From assembly GCA_001600355.1 (NCBI GenBank), contig BCJU01000004.1, positions 1,116,001 through 1,180,000 on the forward strand: 64,000 nucleotides of DNA, in the 5' to 3' direction. The translations under genes and the position numbers were made by a program. The stretch is from Meira nashicola (taxonomy: Eukaryota > Basidiomycota > Exobasidiomycetes > Exobasidiales > Brachybasidiaceae). The notes below the pieces were generated by a model. The model was given only the letters and a program-made list of their open reading frames with translations, was not told the DNA's origin and made no database searches. Shown here piece after piece: positions 10,506-20,385 of the stretch (positions within the stretch are counted from its first letter, which is position 1; each line of letters starts with the position of its first letter).

Positions 10506-10623
10506 TTACCATACTTTATTCAACAGCACAAAATTCATCTGTATTTTACACAATAATGACACTAAAATTGAATAATGGTAAACAGCATATATTGATGATT
10601 AATCGTATGATACATATTGTAAG

Positions 10624-13600
10624 TTAAATTTCTCCCCTTCGATCTCCTTCTGTGTCTATTTGTGCGATTCCTGATCGCCAACGATATTCCAACTTGATCG
10701 CTGCTCCACTTTTCCAAATGAAACGATGAATTTGAGCTAAAGTCATAGTCGGTGGTATTATTTGATCTCTACACAACAATTCCAAATAATCATGAGGTGT
10801 AGAGCCATAAGGCATTACCCAACCTGCACTCTTCGAACTGATCGCACCAGAAGATGCAATAGAAATAGCAGATGGCCTTCTCAATTGTAAATTTTGAGCA
10901 GGTTGAGTCACACCCTGTGTTGAACGAGCGGATTGAGAGAAGCCATTAGATTGTAAGCCGCCTTTTGCCATACTGAACGCTCTCGTGAAAGGATTATGAC
11001 TTTGTACGGGAGATGATTGTGCTGGATTTGTGGAAGGCGAGACAGTAGGTTGACTAGTGCCAGACATTGATACACTTTGATTTTCCGTAACAATAGCTGA
11101 TGGTCTACGAGAAGCAACGATACTCGAAAATCCAGAAGTGTTACCACCGTTTCCTGAAACATTTCCAACTGTTTTGTTATCTTCATCTTGACTTATTTCG
11201 ATCAAGTGAAGTTTGTCTGCTACATAAGCACAAGCTTTCTTCGTTCGTAACATTCTTGTAGCCGTGAGACGTGAATTTCCCGTTGGCATTCCTGGAAGTT
11301 TATTTTTCAAAGAATCTTCGAGAGGAGAACCAATTGTATCCTTCTCTGCAGTAATTTGACTGCTACTAAGAGAAGGGCCTTCCCATGGCACCAGAATGAA
11401 AGTCAATTTATCTTTATCTCGCAAAATATCATAAGAAGCAATACCAGACGCATCTTTATAATCGAAAAGATTTTCCAATAACCATATTGGTGATTGTAAT
11501 TCCAAAGTGATAATATCTTCTTGCGTCTTTCCGACTAATCCTCTGTACTTTGTTTGGAAACTGCCCGAATCATGAGCTGATTCAGAAATGATAAGTGCTG
11601 TTTCTGGCGGATATTGAATTATTGGTATCTCTTCCATCCATTTTCTTCTTGGAGTAAGAGATGTTGCAATGTCACTTTGAGTCACAGGAGAAGTTTGATT
11701 AGCAGTAGACTTGCTTCCTAAATCCTTTAGTTGATTATTCGAGCTTATACTTGTAAGAATGGTGCGTAAGGTAAGTAATTGTTGTCGTGTCTCTTGCGTT
11801 AGACCGTCTTGACTGTCATTGGATCCGTTTACGTTTCCAGTCTCGCTCTCTTTTGAATTGCTAAGTGAACCATGATTACCAGCCCCTGTTGGTGTCTTTG
11901 GAGGCTTTTTGGAAACAGTTCCTTCTCTACGCAATCCCATTCGTAATTTACCCATAAATCCACCTCCTCCAGGACTAACGGCAGTTATTCCCGGTGTCAC
12001 GGGAGATTCTGCGCTCTTTGATGCCATTGGCGTTTGTACAGCACTTCCTGGCTGATCTGTTGCTCTTTGAATAGAAAAATAATCTCCAATTGCTGCTCCA
12101 TGAGCACTAGCACTAGAAGTTTGATTTGCATGCTTAGTATACATCAACCGTTGAAGTTCACTCAAATGATGCGTATTCGTAGGAGAAAGGGGAGATTGTA
12201 TAGGTACGATTGCAGGAGTTTTTGGGCCAACAGCAAGAGCAATTCGCCTTCCAGATGCGTCAATTACCGAAATTTCTTCCTTGCTACCTTCTTTGAGTGT
12301 CCTTTCGACTTCTATTTTACGCTCTAAAGCCAAAAGCCCATTAGGTAAGATTGCATTCTTGTTCGAACGTAATTGAGTTTCTTGTTGTACAAAACCAGCA
12401 AAGAGATTTTTCAAAATCATTCGGCCTTTATTCACCCTTTGATCTTCTTTGTAGGCAAAGTAGGGATCCGAATAATGAAACAATTCTTCACATTCATCTA
12501 GATATATTTCTGAATCAAAGCATCTTGGATATTCCAAATGAATACTTAAAGCTCCAATCTTTGTATCAACCGTACACCATATCGGTGCTGCACTATGACC
12601 TTGAATTCTTCCTTTGATAACATCTAATGCCTCTCCAGGCAACAAATCCGTATTAATATCATTCTCTTTTGCAGCATTATTCAAATCAGACCATGTAAAA
12701 GCTCCCAAACATTGACCAGCAGCAATGTCCCACAAATATGTCAATCCTGCCGCATTAATGGTGAGACAATGTCTACGATCGTTCAATAAAGATGAACGAA
12801 TTAAACCATGTGTTCCATGAATAACATCTTGAGGATGATCTCGCAAGGGAACTGCGTCTATAGCTAATTCTCTTTCTTCAAAGGCTAATCGTGCTTCCAA
12901 TGCCGCTTCATTATCTTGTTCATTGTCCAATTCTTCGTCCCTTTCGGCTTCACCTGCAAGACCATCAGGATAGGAATGTTGAGTAGTTGTAGGTGCAAAT
13001 CTCAAACTTCCGCTACGAACACTTGAAGGTCTAGCTGTTGCATCGCGTAAATGACTGGAAAATGGATATCCCATCGGAGGAGAGGTTGCGTTGGATACTG
13101 ATGGGTACGAATGTTGATTGAAGCTGTGATATTGTTGTTGCTGCAATAAAGCACTTGGTGCAGTATCGTACGATTGTTCTTCCGAACGTCCTGCAATTGT
13201 TTGAATTTGACTTTGACTTTGACTTTGTTGACGTAAAACAGATGGAATTGAAATCAAACTAGCCGAAGTGAATATGGTATCCGTCTCATGAGGTGTAGCA
13301 GCTCGACTAGCAGCTCGCATACTTATACTTCCAAGACCAATTGCAGCGCCATAAGGATCATTTGGAGGTGCCAGACAAACTAGCGAATCGAAAGGAATAC
13401 CATACAATTTATCAACCGAAGAAGAATCAGTATGAGTAAGATCTTGATTGACATCTGGCGAATGCATTGTAGAACTTTTGATCGATGGAGAGGCACCGAA
13501 AGGATCGGCAAAAGAAACGCTGGATGTTGATGGTACTATATTTCCGGATGCTCCGCGTAAAGCACTTATCCTAGGATTTGGTGGTGATGCAGGTTCTTGT

Positions 13601-15117
13601 AGTGGAACTTTTTTCGGAAGCGGAGCAGGCTGTACTAATGGATAAATTGATTCTCTGGCCGATTTAGAGGCAACATCGAGCCATCTGCTGATTTTTCCGT
13701 TTGCATTTGCAGACCAAATAAAGCTGTCATCAGTTGATACAAGACTGTGTATTCCGGAAGCATTTGACTCTGATGCAAATTTATATCCTTCATCCACATC
13801 TGCATCCTTTGCTAGAACGACACATTCGCCTTCTGAGACTTCATTGCATCTTTCCCAATCAACTTTGCAAATTAAACCGCTACGATCACCCGAATAGAAG
13901 ATATCCAGCCTTGGATGATCGCTAAACAATGACCATACACTGTCAGTATGATGAGTAAAAGTATGCAAGCATCTCTGCTCTCCAAGAGACCAGAGCTTGA
14001 TCGTACTATCCGATGATGCACTCAGCATGTGGGAGCCATCTTCACTCATGACCACCTTTCTCACTGTGTCTGTATGACCGACTAATTGAGATATTTGATC
14101 TCCCGATCTAGGATCCCAAATACGAATAATTCTCTCAGGACTGCCGCCTGCCATTACTGTGCCTGTAGAATTTGTCGAAAGAGTATAAATAGACGATTTG
14201 ACAGAAGATTCCGGAAGAGTGATAATCGGAGAATGTCGAACTTCTCCAATATCCCACAATTTGATCGTTTTATCAAACGAACCACTTGCGACCCAATTTG
14301 CATTCTTGGCAAGTGTCAAAGCACGAACATAATCTTTATGTGTTCCTAATATTTGAGGTGTCATTGAACTTTGTTTGTCATGAGGATTCCAAATGTTCAC
14401 ATTGCCATCCGAAGATGCCGAAACAACTGTTTGATTTTGATTACAAAGCAAAATTTCATTTACCCAATCCGTATGACTGCCAATGCATTGACGAAATGTA
14501 GCCGGTCGAACATTTGTATGCCCATCATACAAACCCGAAGTATCAACTTCCCATTCTCTTGTGGACGAATAACTATGAAATCGACCAAATCGTGATTCCG
14601 ATTGACCCCAGTGATCGTCTAATAAGCCAGCAGTTGCTTCTTCATCGTAATCTGTCATTTCATCATGCTGCATACGATTCCTTCTACTCTTTTTTCGCAT
14701 TGGTAAGTCAAGGTCCCAAGCACTTATCATTCCATCTCTTCCACCTGCATACAGAATACCTCCTGGAGCATTAGTATTCTGCACGATAGTCGAAGTATCA
14801 ATAGCCAAAGAAGAGATTGGCAGCGAATGCCGAGGATGAGAATTGGAAGATTTATTCACCGATTGCGTACCTGACAATAAAGCTTCTTCTTCTGGATGTG
14901 GTAATAATAGAGGTCCACTTCTAACGTATGCCGGTCCTTCGTTTGCTTGTGATAATGTTGGTAAAGCGAAATACCTTGGCGGTCTTTCCACATTTGGCAA
15001 AACATAACTTATCCTTTGTACAGTAGGAATCGTATATTCCGGTATAGCATTTATCGAATTATTCGCATTCGGTGCCAATCCATTTGCCGTCGTCGTCGTT
15101 TTGCCCGAAACAGTCAT
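10624..15117 (-). CDS. WDR48/UAF1-like WD40 protein (deubiquitinase activator)
   Basis: 1497 aa from ATG 15117; the longer frame to 15132 begins with TTG. The N-terminal third holds WD40 repeats ending in motifs such as AWDL, IWNP, LWDI, IWDP and LWSL. A further WD unit (YLWDI, AGQCLGAF) follows after a long Ser/Pro/Gln-rich insertion. The C-terminal part matches the WDR48 tail (DUF3337), including LLCRDQIIPPTMTL and FIWKSGAAIKLEYRW. WDR48/UAF1 (fission yeast Bun107) binds and activates USP1/USP12/USP46-type ubiquitin proteases. The family is usually about 650-1000 aa, so this protein is enlarged by low-complexity insertions. No partner protease is in the window. Assignment rests on the combination of N-terminal propeller and C-terminal domain. 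Confidence 0.85.
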   Translation of the reverse strand: MTVSGKTTTTANGLAPNANNSINAIPEYTIPTVQRISYVLPNVERPPRYFALPTLSQANEGPAYVRSGPLLLPHPEEEALLSGTQSVNKSSNSHPRHSLPISSLAIDTSTIVQNTNAPGGILYAGGRDGMISAWDLDLPMRKKSRRNRMQHDEMTDYDEEATAGLLDDHWGQSESRFGRFHSYSSTREWEVDTSGLYDGHTNVRPATFRQCIGSHTDWVNEILLCNQNQTVVSASSDGNVNIWNPHDKQSSMTPQILGTHKDYVRALTLAKNANWVASGSFDKTIKLWDIGEVRHSPIITLPESSVKSSIYTLSTNSTGTVMAGGSPERIIRIWDPRSGDQISQLVGHTDTVRKVVMSEDGSHMLSASSDSTIKLWSLGEQRCLHTFTHHTDSVWSLFSDHPRLDIFYSGDRSGLICKVDWERCNEVSEGECVVLAKDADVDEGYKFASESNASGIHSLVSTDDSFIWSANANGKISRWLDVASKSARESIYPLVQPAPLPKKVPLQEPASPPNPRISALRGASGNIVPSTSSVSFADPFGASPSIKSSTMHSPDVNQDLTHTDSSSVDKLYGIPFDSLVCLAPPNDPYGAAIGLGSISMRAASRAATPHETDTIFTSASLISIPSVLRQQSQSQSQIQTIAGRSEEQSYDTAPSALLQQQQYHSFNQHSYPSVSNATSPPMGYPFSSHLRDATARPSSVRSGSLRFAPTTTQHSYPDGLAGEAERDEELDNEQDNEAALEARLAFEERELAIDAVPLRDHPQDVIHGTHGLIRSSLLNDRRHCLTINAAGLTYLWDIAAGQCLGAFTWSDLNNAAKENDINTDLLPGEALDVIKGRIQGHSAAPIWCTVDTKIGALSIHLEYPRCFDSEIYLDECEELFHYSDPYFAYKEDQRVNKGRMILKNLFAGFVQQETQLRSNKNAILPNGLLALERKIEVERTLKEGSKEEISVIDASGRRIALAVGPKTPAIVPIQSPLSPTNTHHLSELQRLMYTKHANQTSSASAHGAAIGDYFSIQRATDQPGSAVQTPMASKSAESPVTPGITAVSPGGGGFMGKLRMGLRREGTVSKKPPKTPTGAGNHGSLSNSKESETGNVNGSNDSQDGLTQETRQQLLTLRTILTSISSNNQLKDLGSKSTANQTSPVTQSDIATSLTPRRKWMEEIPIIQYPPETALIISESAHDSGSFQTKYRGLVGKTQEDIITLELQSPIWLLENLFDYKDASGIASYDILRDKDKLTFILVPWEGPSLSSSQITAEKDTIGSPLEDSLKNKLPGMPTGNSRLTATRMLRTKKACAYVADKLHLIEISQDEDNKTVGNVSGNGGNTSGFSSIVASRRPSAIVTENQSVSMSGTSQPTVSPSTNPAQSSPVQSHNPFTRAFSMAKGGLQSNGFSQSARSTQGVTQPAQNLQLRRPSAISIASSGAISSKSAGWVMPYGSTPHDYLELLCRDQIIPPTMTLAQIHRFIWKSGAAIKLEYRWRSGIAQIDTEGDRRGEI

Positions 15118-15807
15118 TTTAACGCAACGCAACTCCTCAAAAGGATAATCGATTGAATTGTTTGAGCATCAAAGTATCGTAATTTGGGTTTTTCTTTCTT
15201 GTCGCAATTTTTTCTAATATATTAGCATTATTGAATGTCTTTTGTCTATAGGATGATCAATGTATGAGACATGAACGCTCCCCACCAGGTTCATTTAAAA
15301 TATGTGTGTCAAGCCCGTAGTTAATATGCTACTTGTGGTGGAGAACTACATACTGGCCTAATACAGAAACGCACAGAAATTGACGCCAGGAAGCTCTTGT
15401 GAGCCTTTAATGTTCCGGGGCTTAAAGGCGCGTTGTGCAATTTTGCATGTGTACATTGCATAGTACCTAGAGACTGCTTCACATAGAAATAGGCAATTTC
15501 CAGCCTAACGCCGGCGCCACAATCAGGTACAAGGCCTGCACATCATTCTATAATGCATCTCAGTCTTCTAGTGCCACAAACAAATTTCCAAATTTATACG
15601 TGCGTATACCGCGGATCCTTACCTGCGAATGAAATCCTACGGTAATCTCGGAATTGTTACCGGAAATGACATAATACTTTAATGAAGATGAAATGAGATT
15701 GTTTTATTATATAAAATTCTATAATACATGTTTCTGATGTATATCGTACAAAATTGAAGTCTAAATCTTTCATGCCGTCGTACCCAATTTCATCGATTAA
15801 TCATACA
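15118..15807. other. Spacer between the RDH54 stop and WDR48-like start
   Basis: 690 bases that include the WDR48-like promoter. It contains the 8-nt palindrome CGCCGGCG at 15509-15516. Nothing else is recognised. Confidence 0.5.
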
Positions 15808-18800
15808 TTATTCATCTGCACTTCCTTCCTCGTCAATGCCTTCGTCTTCTTGTAAACTTTCATCGTCAGTCAAAACATCTTCTTTTTCTTGCTTCCTTTT
15901 CTGCTTTGCAAAAACATACAAAATCGCTCCCGAAGATTTAGATGTGGATGAAAAGGTTTTATTTTGATTCTTATCATTTGTTGTATCGCCGGATTTTGCG
16001 TCCTCTTCGATGATGGTATTCAAAATTTTATCCTGTGTCAAAACAGAATTATCTACTTTGCTGAAATCGTGATGATTCCAATCGAATAATGAAGCTAATT
16101 TCTTTCGATTCTCTTTAATTCTACGATTCAGCATCGCCTCTGTCACTTGTGAAGCCATGATAAAGCCCATCTTGTCGTATGGCAAGCTCTCATGCTCTTC
16201 ATCATCACCATCATCATCATCATCATCTTCTGTAGGAGTCTGATCTCGGAAAAGATTGTTGACATCGTGGAGAGGAGTACCTTTCCCTCCACAAGGACAT
16301 TGCAACATGTCATGCGTAGAACAAGGCGTATCAGGTTGATATCGAAAGATGTCCATCAGCTCTTCTTCCGAGAAATCATCTGCCAGGTTGCTGTCTTTCT
16401 GTGTGAGCTGATAAGATGAAGTGCTGGCTTCACTTTTGACCATCAAAGCATCACTCAATCCCATCTTACTAATTTGCCTTTGAAAGATTTTCTCGTCAAG
16501 TGTTCCGGACAACATCAATCTATAAATGTAACATTCTTTTTTCTGTCCGCTTCGGTGTATGCGACCCATAGCTTGATGATCTATTGCTGGATTCCAATCG
16601 CCGTCAAGCATAAAAAGCCGATTTGCACCAATCAAATTCAACCCTGCACCACCTGCTTTTGCACTCAAAAGCATGATGAAACATTTCTCTCGAGCGGAAG
16701 TATTAAATTCTTGCACAAGTCCAGACCTTGAATTCTGCTTAGTATTTCCGTCTAAACGAAGGCAAGGGTAATTCTTTCTTTTGCATACTTTTTCGATAAC
16801 ATCGAGAGTTATGGTAAAGTGCGAGACAACAATGACTTTATCATCAGTCTTTTCCCTAATGGCTTCTAAGAGCTTGAGAAGAGCGCAAATCTTCCCGCTA
16901 TCTTGTGAGCATTCCGTTTTAACAGTTGGCACACTATTGTATGCTGCTCCCATAATTTCCCTCGTACGTTTTCCCGCCTTGCCTTTGCCATGTACATCAT
17001 CGATCACAAGGTCTGGTGCGCTACACAATTTCTTCAGAAGGATAATTCGTTCAAATGCTGTTCGCTTCAGATCGGTAGTCGATTGCTTCACGTTGAAGGA
17101 CGCCAGAGCAGTGTAAATTTTATGTTGAAGCGGCGATGGATTGCAGAACAAAACGATCTCATGCTTTGGTGGGAGTAAGTGAGTAACGATATCTGCAGTT
17201 CTTCGCAGTAGTAGAGGAGCGGTAATCTTTTGAAGTAACCTGCTTCGCTGTTCAGCCATATCCCTGTGTTTTGGTAGGCAATTTGGTTTTCGTCCACGTG
17301 TGATAGGATTCTCAAATTCTTTCTTGAATGTTGTCGGATCTCCCAGGTAGTCCCTTGCGATAAAGTTGATCATGGTATAGAATTCCATCAAATTATTTTG
17401 TATAGGCGTTCCGGTCAACAAGATCTTTCTCTCTATTCGCAAAGCCTCAAGAGCTTGTGTGATTTGCGATCCAGCGTTTCTGATCTGATGCGCTTCATCG
17501 CAAACAAGCAAGCCAAATCTCGCGGTAGAAAGGAGTGTGTTGTGATTGCGAACTTTCTCGTAATTAAGAATGAGAACTTCATACTTTCCATTAATGACGC
17601 TTTTAATATTAGTCTTCTCGTCAACGCATAGAACTCGAAATTCACGTCCAAGCCATTTGATAAATTCCGTTTTCCAATTGTTCACCAACGTTGCAGGGCA
17701 AACAACGAGCACCTTTTCAATTGTGTGTCGCCTTTTCGGAAAAAAGTAGCAGCATTGACGCAAGAGCATGTCAATTACAGCAATAGTTTGCAATGTTTTC
17801 CCTAAACCCATTTCATCGGCCAGAATCGCGCCGGCTGATTCTGGCATCTCATCGTCATCTCTTCCTCTGATATTATCTTCACCAATATTTGAGGACTCAA
17901 CAAGACTTCTTATTTGAGTGACACTATTGTAGAGAAAACGTACACCCTCGATCTGATCTGGCCGCATTTTTCTCGAGAGCAAGGGATTAATATGCACATC
18001 AACAACTTCTCCTCCTTTTAGATTAAACCGTTCTTGGTGTCTCTCATCAGGACGATCCATTGCCACCAGATCATCGTACTTCTCTGGAGAATAGAAAGGA
18101 GTAGGTTTCAGATCATGCTGACGCTTTGTGATACCGAGCTTGAGAGGTGACGTATTATCTCCGTAGAAGAGGTTTGTCATGATGGGCTCATCACTCGTAG
18201 TCCCCGTTGTCGCATGTCCAGCTTGAAGATTGTTGGATCTTCCTTCCAAAGCTTTCTTCGGTGGCTTAAAAAGGGCTTTAGCTGAATCCTTTTGGGAATT
18301 CTTTTTTGCTTGATCCTGTGCTGCAGCAGAGGACGATTGACTTTTTTTGCCTAGGCCAAAAAGTTGATTTTTGGTTGTTCTCTCGCCCACCAAAACCTCT
18401 TTGCTCCCAATAAAGAACGTTTGTTCCGGTACAAGCGATGTTGGTTTTTTAACAGTATCCTCTGAGACGAATCTTTTGGAATCCAGATCATACAGTCTAC
18501 AACCTGAGCCAGGTTTGAGAAAGATGTATCCGTCTGTCTCCCATGTTTTGTGCACTCTTGTTTGAGGTGCTCGATACAAACATGCATAGAATTGACCTTC
18601 TACTTCACCAGCCGAAGAGGTTTGCGAGGATGAAGGTTTTGTTTCCAATGTGTGCTTGCTGAGCTGATCTGTGCTCATGGGCACACATTGCTCATCATCA
18701 TCATCATCATCCTCGTCCTCTTTCCGTAATTTTTTGTAAGTTGCATATCTTGATCCTAGAGTTCCACGTGAGTTGGGACAATGAGGTCTCTTTGCTGGAA

Positions 18801-18852
18801 GGGTGAATTTAGATGAAGTAGGAGGTTTGAACGGCGCATTTGGCTTGCTCAT
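15808..18852 (-). CDS. RDH54: Rdh54/Rad54B-type SNF2 recombination translocase
   Basis: 1014 aa from ATG 18852; the frame runs further to a GTG at 18933 but the MSKPNAPFKPP start fits the family. A Rad54B/Rdh54-type N-terminal region (YACLYRAPQTRVHKTWETDG) precedes the Swi2/Snf2 core. The core has ADEMGLGKT with Walker lysine Lys352, LTGTPIQNN and the C-terminal helicase lobe ending MGRIHRSGQKK. Motif II reads DEAH rather than the DEGH usual in Rad54 relatives. Rdh54 remodels Rad51/Dmc1-DNA complexes, drives D-loop formation and strips Rad51 from dsDNA, mainly in interhomologue repair. The C-terminus has acidic tracts and a CPCGGKG segment. Two ACGCGT sites lie 99 and 111 bases upstream. Rad54 itself is the alternative; the N-terminal region and the LLSRKMRPDQIEGVRFLY segment favour Rdh54/Rad54B. 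Confidence 0.88.
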   Translation of the reverse strand: MSKPNAPFKPPTSSKFTLPAKRPHCPNSRGTLGSRYATYKKLRKEDEDDDDDDEQCVPMSTDQLSKHTLETKPSSSQTSSAGEVEGQFYACLYRAPQTRVHKTWETDGYIFLKPGSGCRLYDLDSKRFVSEDTVKKPTSLVPEQTFFIGSKEVLVGERTTKNQLFGLGKKSQSSSAAAQDQAKKNSQKDSAKALFKPPKKALEGRSNNLQAGHATTGTTSDEPIMTNLFYGDNTSPLKLGITKRQHDLKPTPFYSPEKYDDLVAMDRPDERHQERFNLKGGEVVDVHINPLLSRKMRPDQIEGVRFLYNSVTQIRSLVESSNIGEDNIRGRDDDEMPESAGAILADEMGLGKTLQTIAVIDMLLRQCCYFFPKRRHTIEKVLVVCPATLVNNWKTEFIKWLGREFRVLCVDEKTNIKSVINGKYEVLILNYEKVRNHNTLLSTARFGLLVCDEAHQIRNAGSQITQALEALRIERKILLTGTPIQNNLMEFYTMINFIARDYLGDPTTFKKEFENPITRGRKPNCLPKHRDMAEQRSRLLQKITAPLLLRRTADIVTHLLPPKHEIVLFCNPSPLQHKIYTALASFNVKQSTTDLKRTAFERIILLKKLCSAPDLVIDDVHGKGKAGKRTREIMGAAYNSVPTVKTECSQDSGKICALLKLLEAIREKTDDKVIVVSHFTITLDVIEKVCKRKNYPCLRLDGNTKQNSRSGLVQEFNTSAREKCFIMLLSAKAGGAGLNLIGANRLFMLDGDWNPAIDHQAMGRIHRSGQKKECYIYRLMLSGTLDEKIFQRQISKMGLSDALMVKSEASTSSYQLTQKDSNLADDFSEEELMDIFRYQPDTPCSTHDMLQCPCGGKGTPLHDVNNLFRDQTPTEDDDDDDGDDEEHESLPYDKMGFIMASQVTEAMLNRRIKENRKKLASLFDWNHHDFSKVDNSVLTQDKILNTIIEEDAKSGDTTNDKNQNKTFSSTSKSSGAILYVFAKQKRKQEKEDVLTDDESLQEDEGIDEEGSADE

Positions 18853-18950
18853 CGTCCCTGTCAATGTGGTTGGGAAGAAGAGTAAACTGCATATATGTAT
18901 TACGTTAAGAAAAACATTTACTGTAATTAACACGGTGTTGTTCTCTACAT

Positions 18951-18968
18951 ACGCGTTAGCTCACGCGT
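18951..18968. promoter_or_regulatory. Paired ACGCGT (MCB-like) sites upstream of RDH54
   Basis: ACGCGT at 18951-18956 and 18963-18968, starts 12 bases apart, about 100 bases upstream of the RDH54 ATG. MBF uses this core for G1/S transcription in ascomycete yeasts. Assignment in this fungus is inferred. Confidence 0.55.
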
Positions 18969-19132
18969 GGAGAAGTAAGCGTTATATAATCAGGTCCTGG
19001 CTAGAAATCGTCTTGAGAAATCGTTCAAAAGGTAACGAAAGTATGAATGAAGGGATGTTTTTCAACTATCAATGTCAGCTTAAGTGGATAGGAGCAAGAG
19101 CAAAAGAATATTCCACGAAGTTGCTCAATGGC

Positions 19133-19149
19133 AAAAAAAACAAGAAAAA
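19133..19149 (-). terminator. Pol III T-run terminator of the 5S gene
   Basis: On the minus strand, five T (19149-19145) and then eight T (19140-19133) follow 7 bases after the 5S 3' end. Runs of four or more T terminate RNA polymerase III. Confidence 0.8.
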
Positions 19150-19156
19150 GTTATAG

Positions 19157-19274
19157 AACTGCAGCACCCAGGATTCCCGCGTGGTCCCCCACCGCAGTAC
19201 TGACTAGGCGATACCGTGCTTGACTTCGCAGATCGGACGGGATGCGGTACTTTCACGGTTCTATGGCCGCAGAT
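19157..19274 (-). rRNA. 5S ribosomal RNA
   Basis: 118 nt on the minus strand. It begins ATCTGCGGCCATAG and ends GTGCTGCAGTT, so the two ends pair as helix I with the usual single U-U mismatch at the second pair. The conserved segments CGCATCCCGTCCGATCTGCG and GGGAATCCTGGGTGCTGC are present. Length is that expected for fungal 5S. A Pol III T-run follows directly. No 18S, 5.8S or 28S sequence is nearby, so this is a dispersed copy between protein genes. The internal control region looks intact, so the copy is probably functional. Confidence 0.97.
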
Positions 19275-19638
19275 AGTGTCGTTCAAATGGAGTCAAAATA
19301 TGTTCTGATATTTTGAGCACAAAACACGCTAAAGTTCTTATTGTATCAGCATATGAGGATGCTTTTGATCTTTATTGAGAGAAATATACTAACGCGTTGT
19401 GTTTTTGCTGAACACAGCTTTTTATACGCTAAGTACATAAATTACTGCACTTGAGCAGTGTTCGAAAATCTAGCCTAATTCTACCCTCCACGTTTGACAG
19501 TTAGGCTTGCAAGAATAAGTAAATTGAAATTTGTGGAGTTGAAAGCGGGCATTCAGTGATACGTTTTATCTTTCTTCACTACTTTATCTTTATACAAGGT
19601 TCGAAGAAACATATACAACCTCATATCCTCTCTCGAAC
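19275..19638. other. Spacer between the 5S gene and the J-protein gene
   Basis: 364 bases, AT-rich, with one ACGCGT at 19392-19397. It holds the promoter of the J-domain gene. Nothing else is recognised. Confidence 0.45.
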
Positions 19639-20385
19639 ATGGAAGGACCCGTACCAGACTATTATGCTACCCTTGGTGTGAGCCCAAAAGCATCAGCTGA
19701 TGATATCCGACAGGCTTATAAGCGTGAATCACTTCGAGCACATCCAGATCGATTCCCAAATGCATCTGATGCAGAAAGACAAAGGTACACTGCTCGCTTT
19801 CAATCTTTAGCAGATGCATATTATGTTTTATCTGATTCAACAAGAAGAGCAGAATACGATGGATTACGAAGAGCACATGGTGTAGGATCATCATCAAGAA
19901 CGAGTACAAGAGCAAGCGCTTCACAATCAACAGGAGCACCACCTGGTTCATGGGAAGAAGATGCAGAAAAAGAACAAGAATCAAGTTTTAACTTTTTCAA
20001 ATCTTTCTTTAATCATGCTGCAGGAGCACCGAGTGGATCTACAAGTGCAGGTGAAAGTGAAGTTCCAAACGATCATACAACTTCCGCCGGTCAACCACAA
20101 GCGAATTACGTTTTTGGAGATGTGTTTGAAGAACTTTTACGACCAGAAGTGCATCGTGTTGCACCTATATGGAAATGGGTAGGAAGCGCAAGCGGAGCAG
20201 GCTTGGGTTTCATTTTAGCAAACGTTCCTGGAGCTATAGGTGGTGCAGTACTTGGAAATCGATTAGGAGCAATTCGTGATGCTAAGGGAAAAAGTGTGAT
20301 AGAGGTATTTGGAGGTTTAGGTGCAAATCAAAGAGCAGAAGTATTGAAAGCTCTCGCTGTCAAGGTGTTAGGGTCTTTGGGCTAA
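19639..20385 (+). CDS. J-domain co-chaperone with a C-terminal glycine-zipper segment
   Basis: 248 aa, single exon, ATG start. Residues about 7-75 form a J domain with the Hsp70-stimulating HPD at 35-37 and a typical helix IV (ADAYYVLSDSTRRAEYD). A Ser/Thr/Gly-rich linker and an acidic, Phe-rich patch (ESSFNFFKSFF) follow. Residues about 180-215 form a hydrophobic, glycine-spaced stretch (SGAGLGFILANVPGAIGGAV) that could insert into or associate with a membrane. There is no G/F domain, zinc finger or class A/B substrate domain, so this is a class C J-protein. The Hsp70 partner and location are unknown. It lies between the 5S gene and the convergent amidase gene. Confidence 0.85.
   Translation: MEGPVPDYYATLGVSPKASADDIRQAYKRESLRAHPDRFPNASDAERQRYTARFQSLADAYYVLSDSTRRAEYDGLRRAHGVGSSSRTSTRASASQSTGAPPGSWEEDAEKEQESSFNFFKSFFNHAAGAPSGSTSAGESEVPNDHTTSAGQPQANYVFGDVFEELLRPEVHRVAPIWKWVGSASGAGLGFILANVPGAIGGAVLGNRLGAIRDAKGKSVIEVFGGLGANQRAEVLKALAVKVLGSLG

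Larger units (their letters stand above)
18853..19156. other. RDH54 promoter region
   Basis: About 300 bases between the RDH54 ATG and the 3' end of the 5S gene, containing the paired ACGCGT sites and the A-runs (T-runs on the minus strand) that follow the 5S gene. On the minus strand a possible leader intron (GTATGT near 18953 to TATGCAG near 18893) is weakly supported. Confidence 0.4.

Noticed and set aside
13200..13230. Repeat-like GACTTT units that recall a microsatellite
   Set aside because: They encode a short Ser-Gln run in the WDR48-like protein; ordinary coding low complexity.
16196..16224. CAT/ATC trinucleotide run
   Set aside because: It codes for the acidic Asp stretch of RDH54, as do similar runs near 18690.
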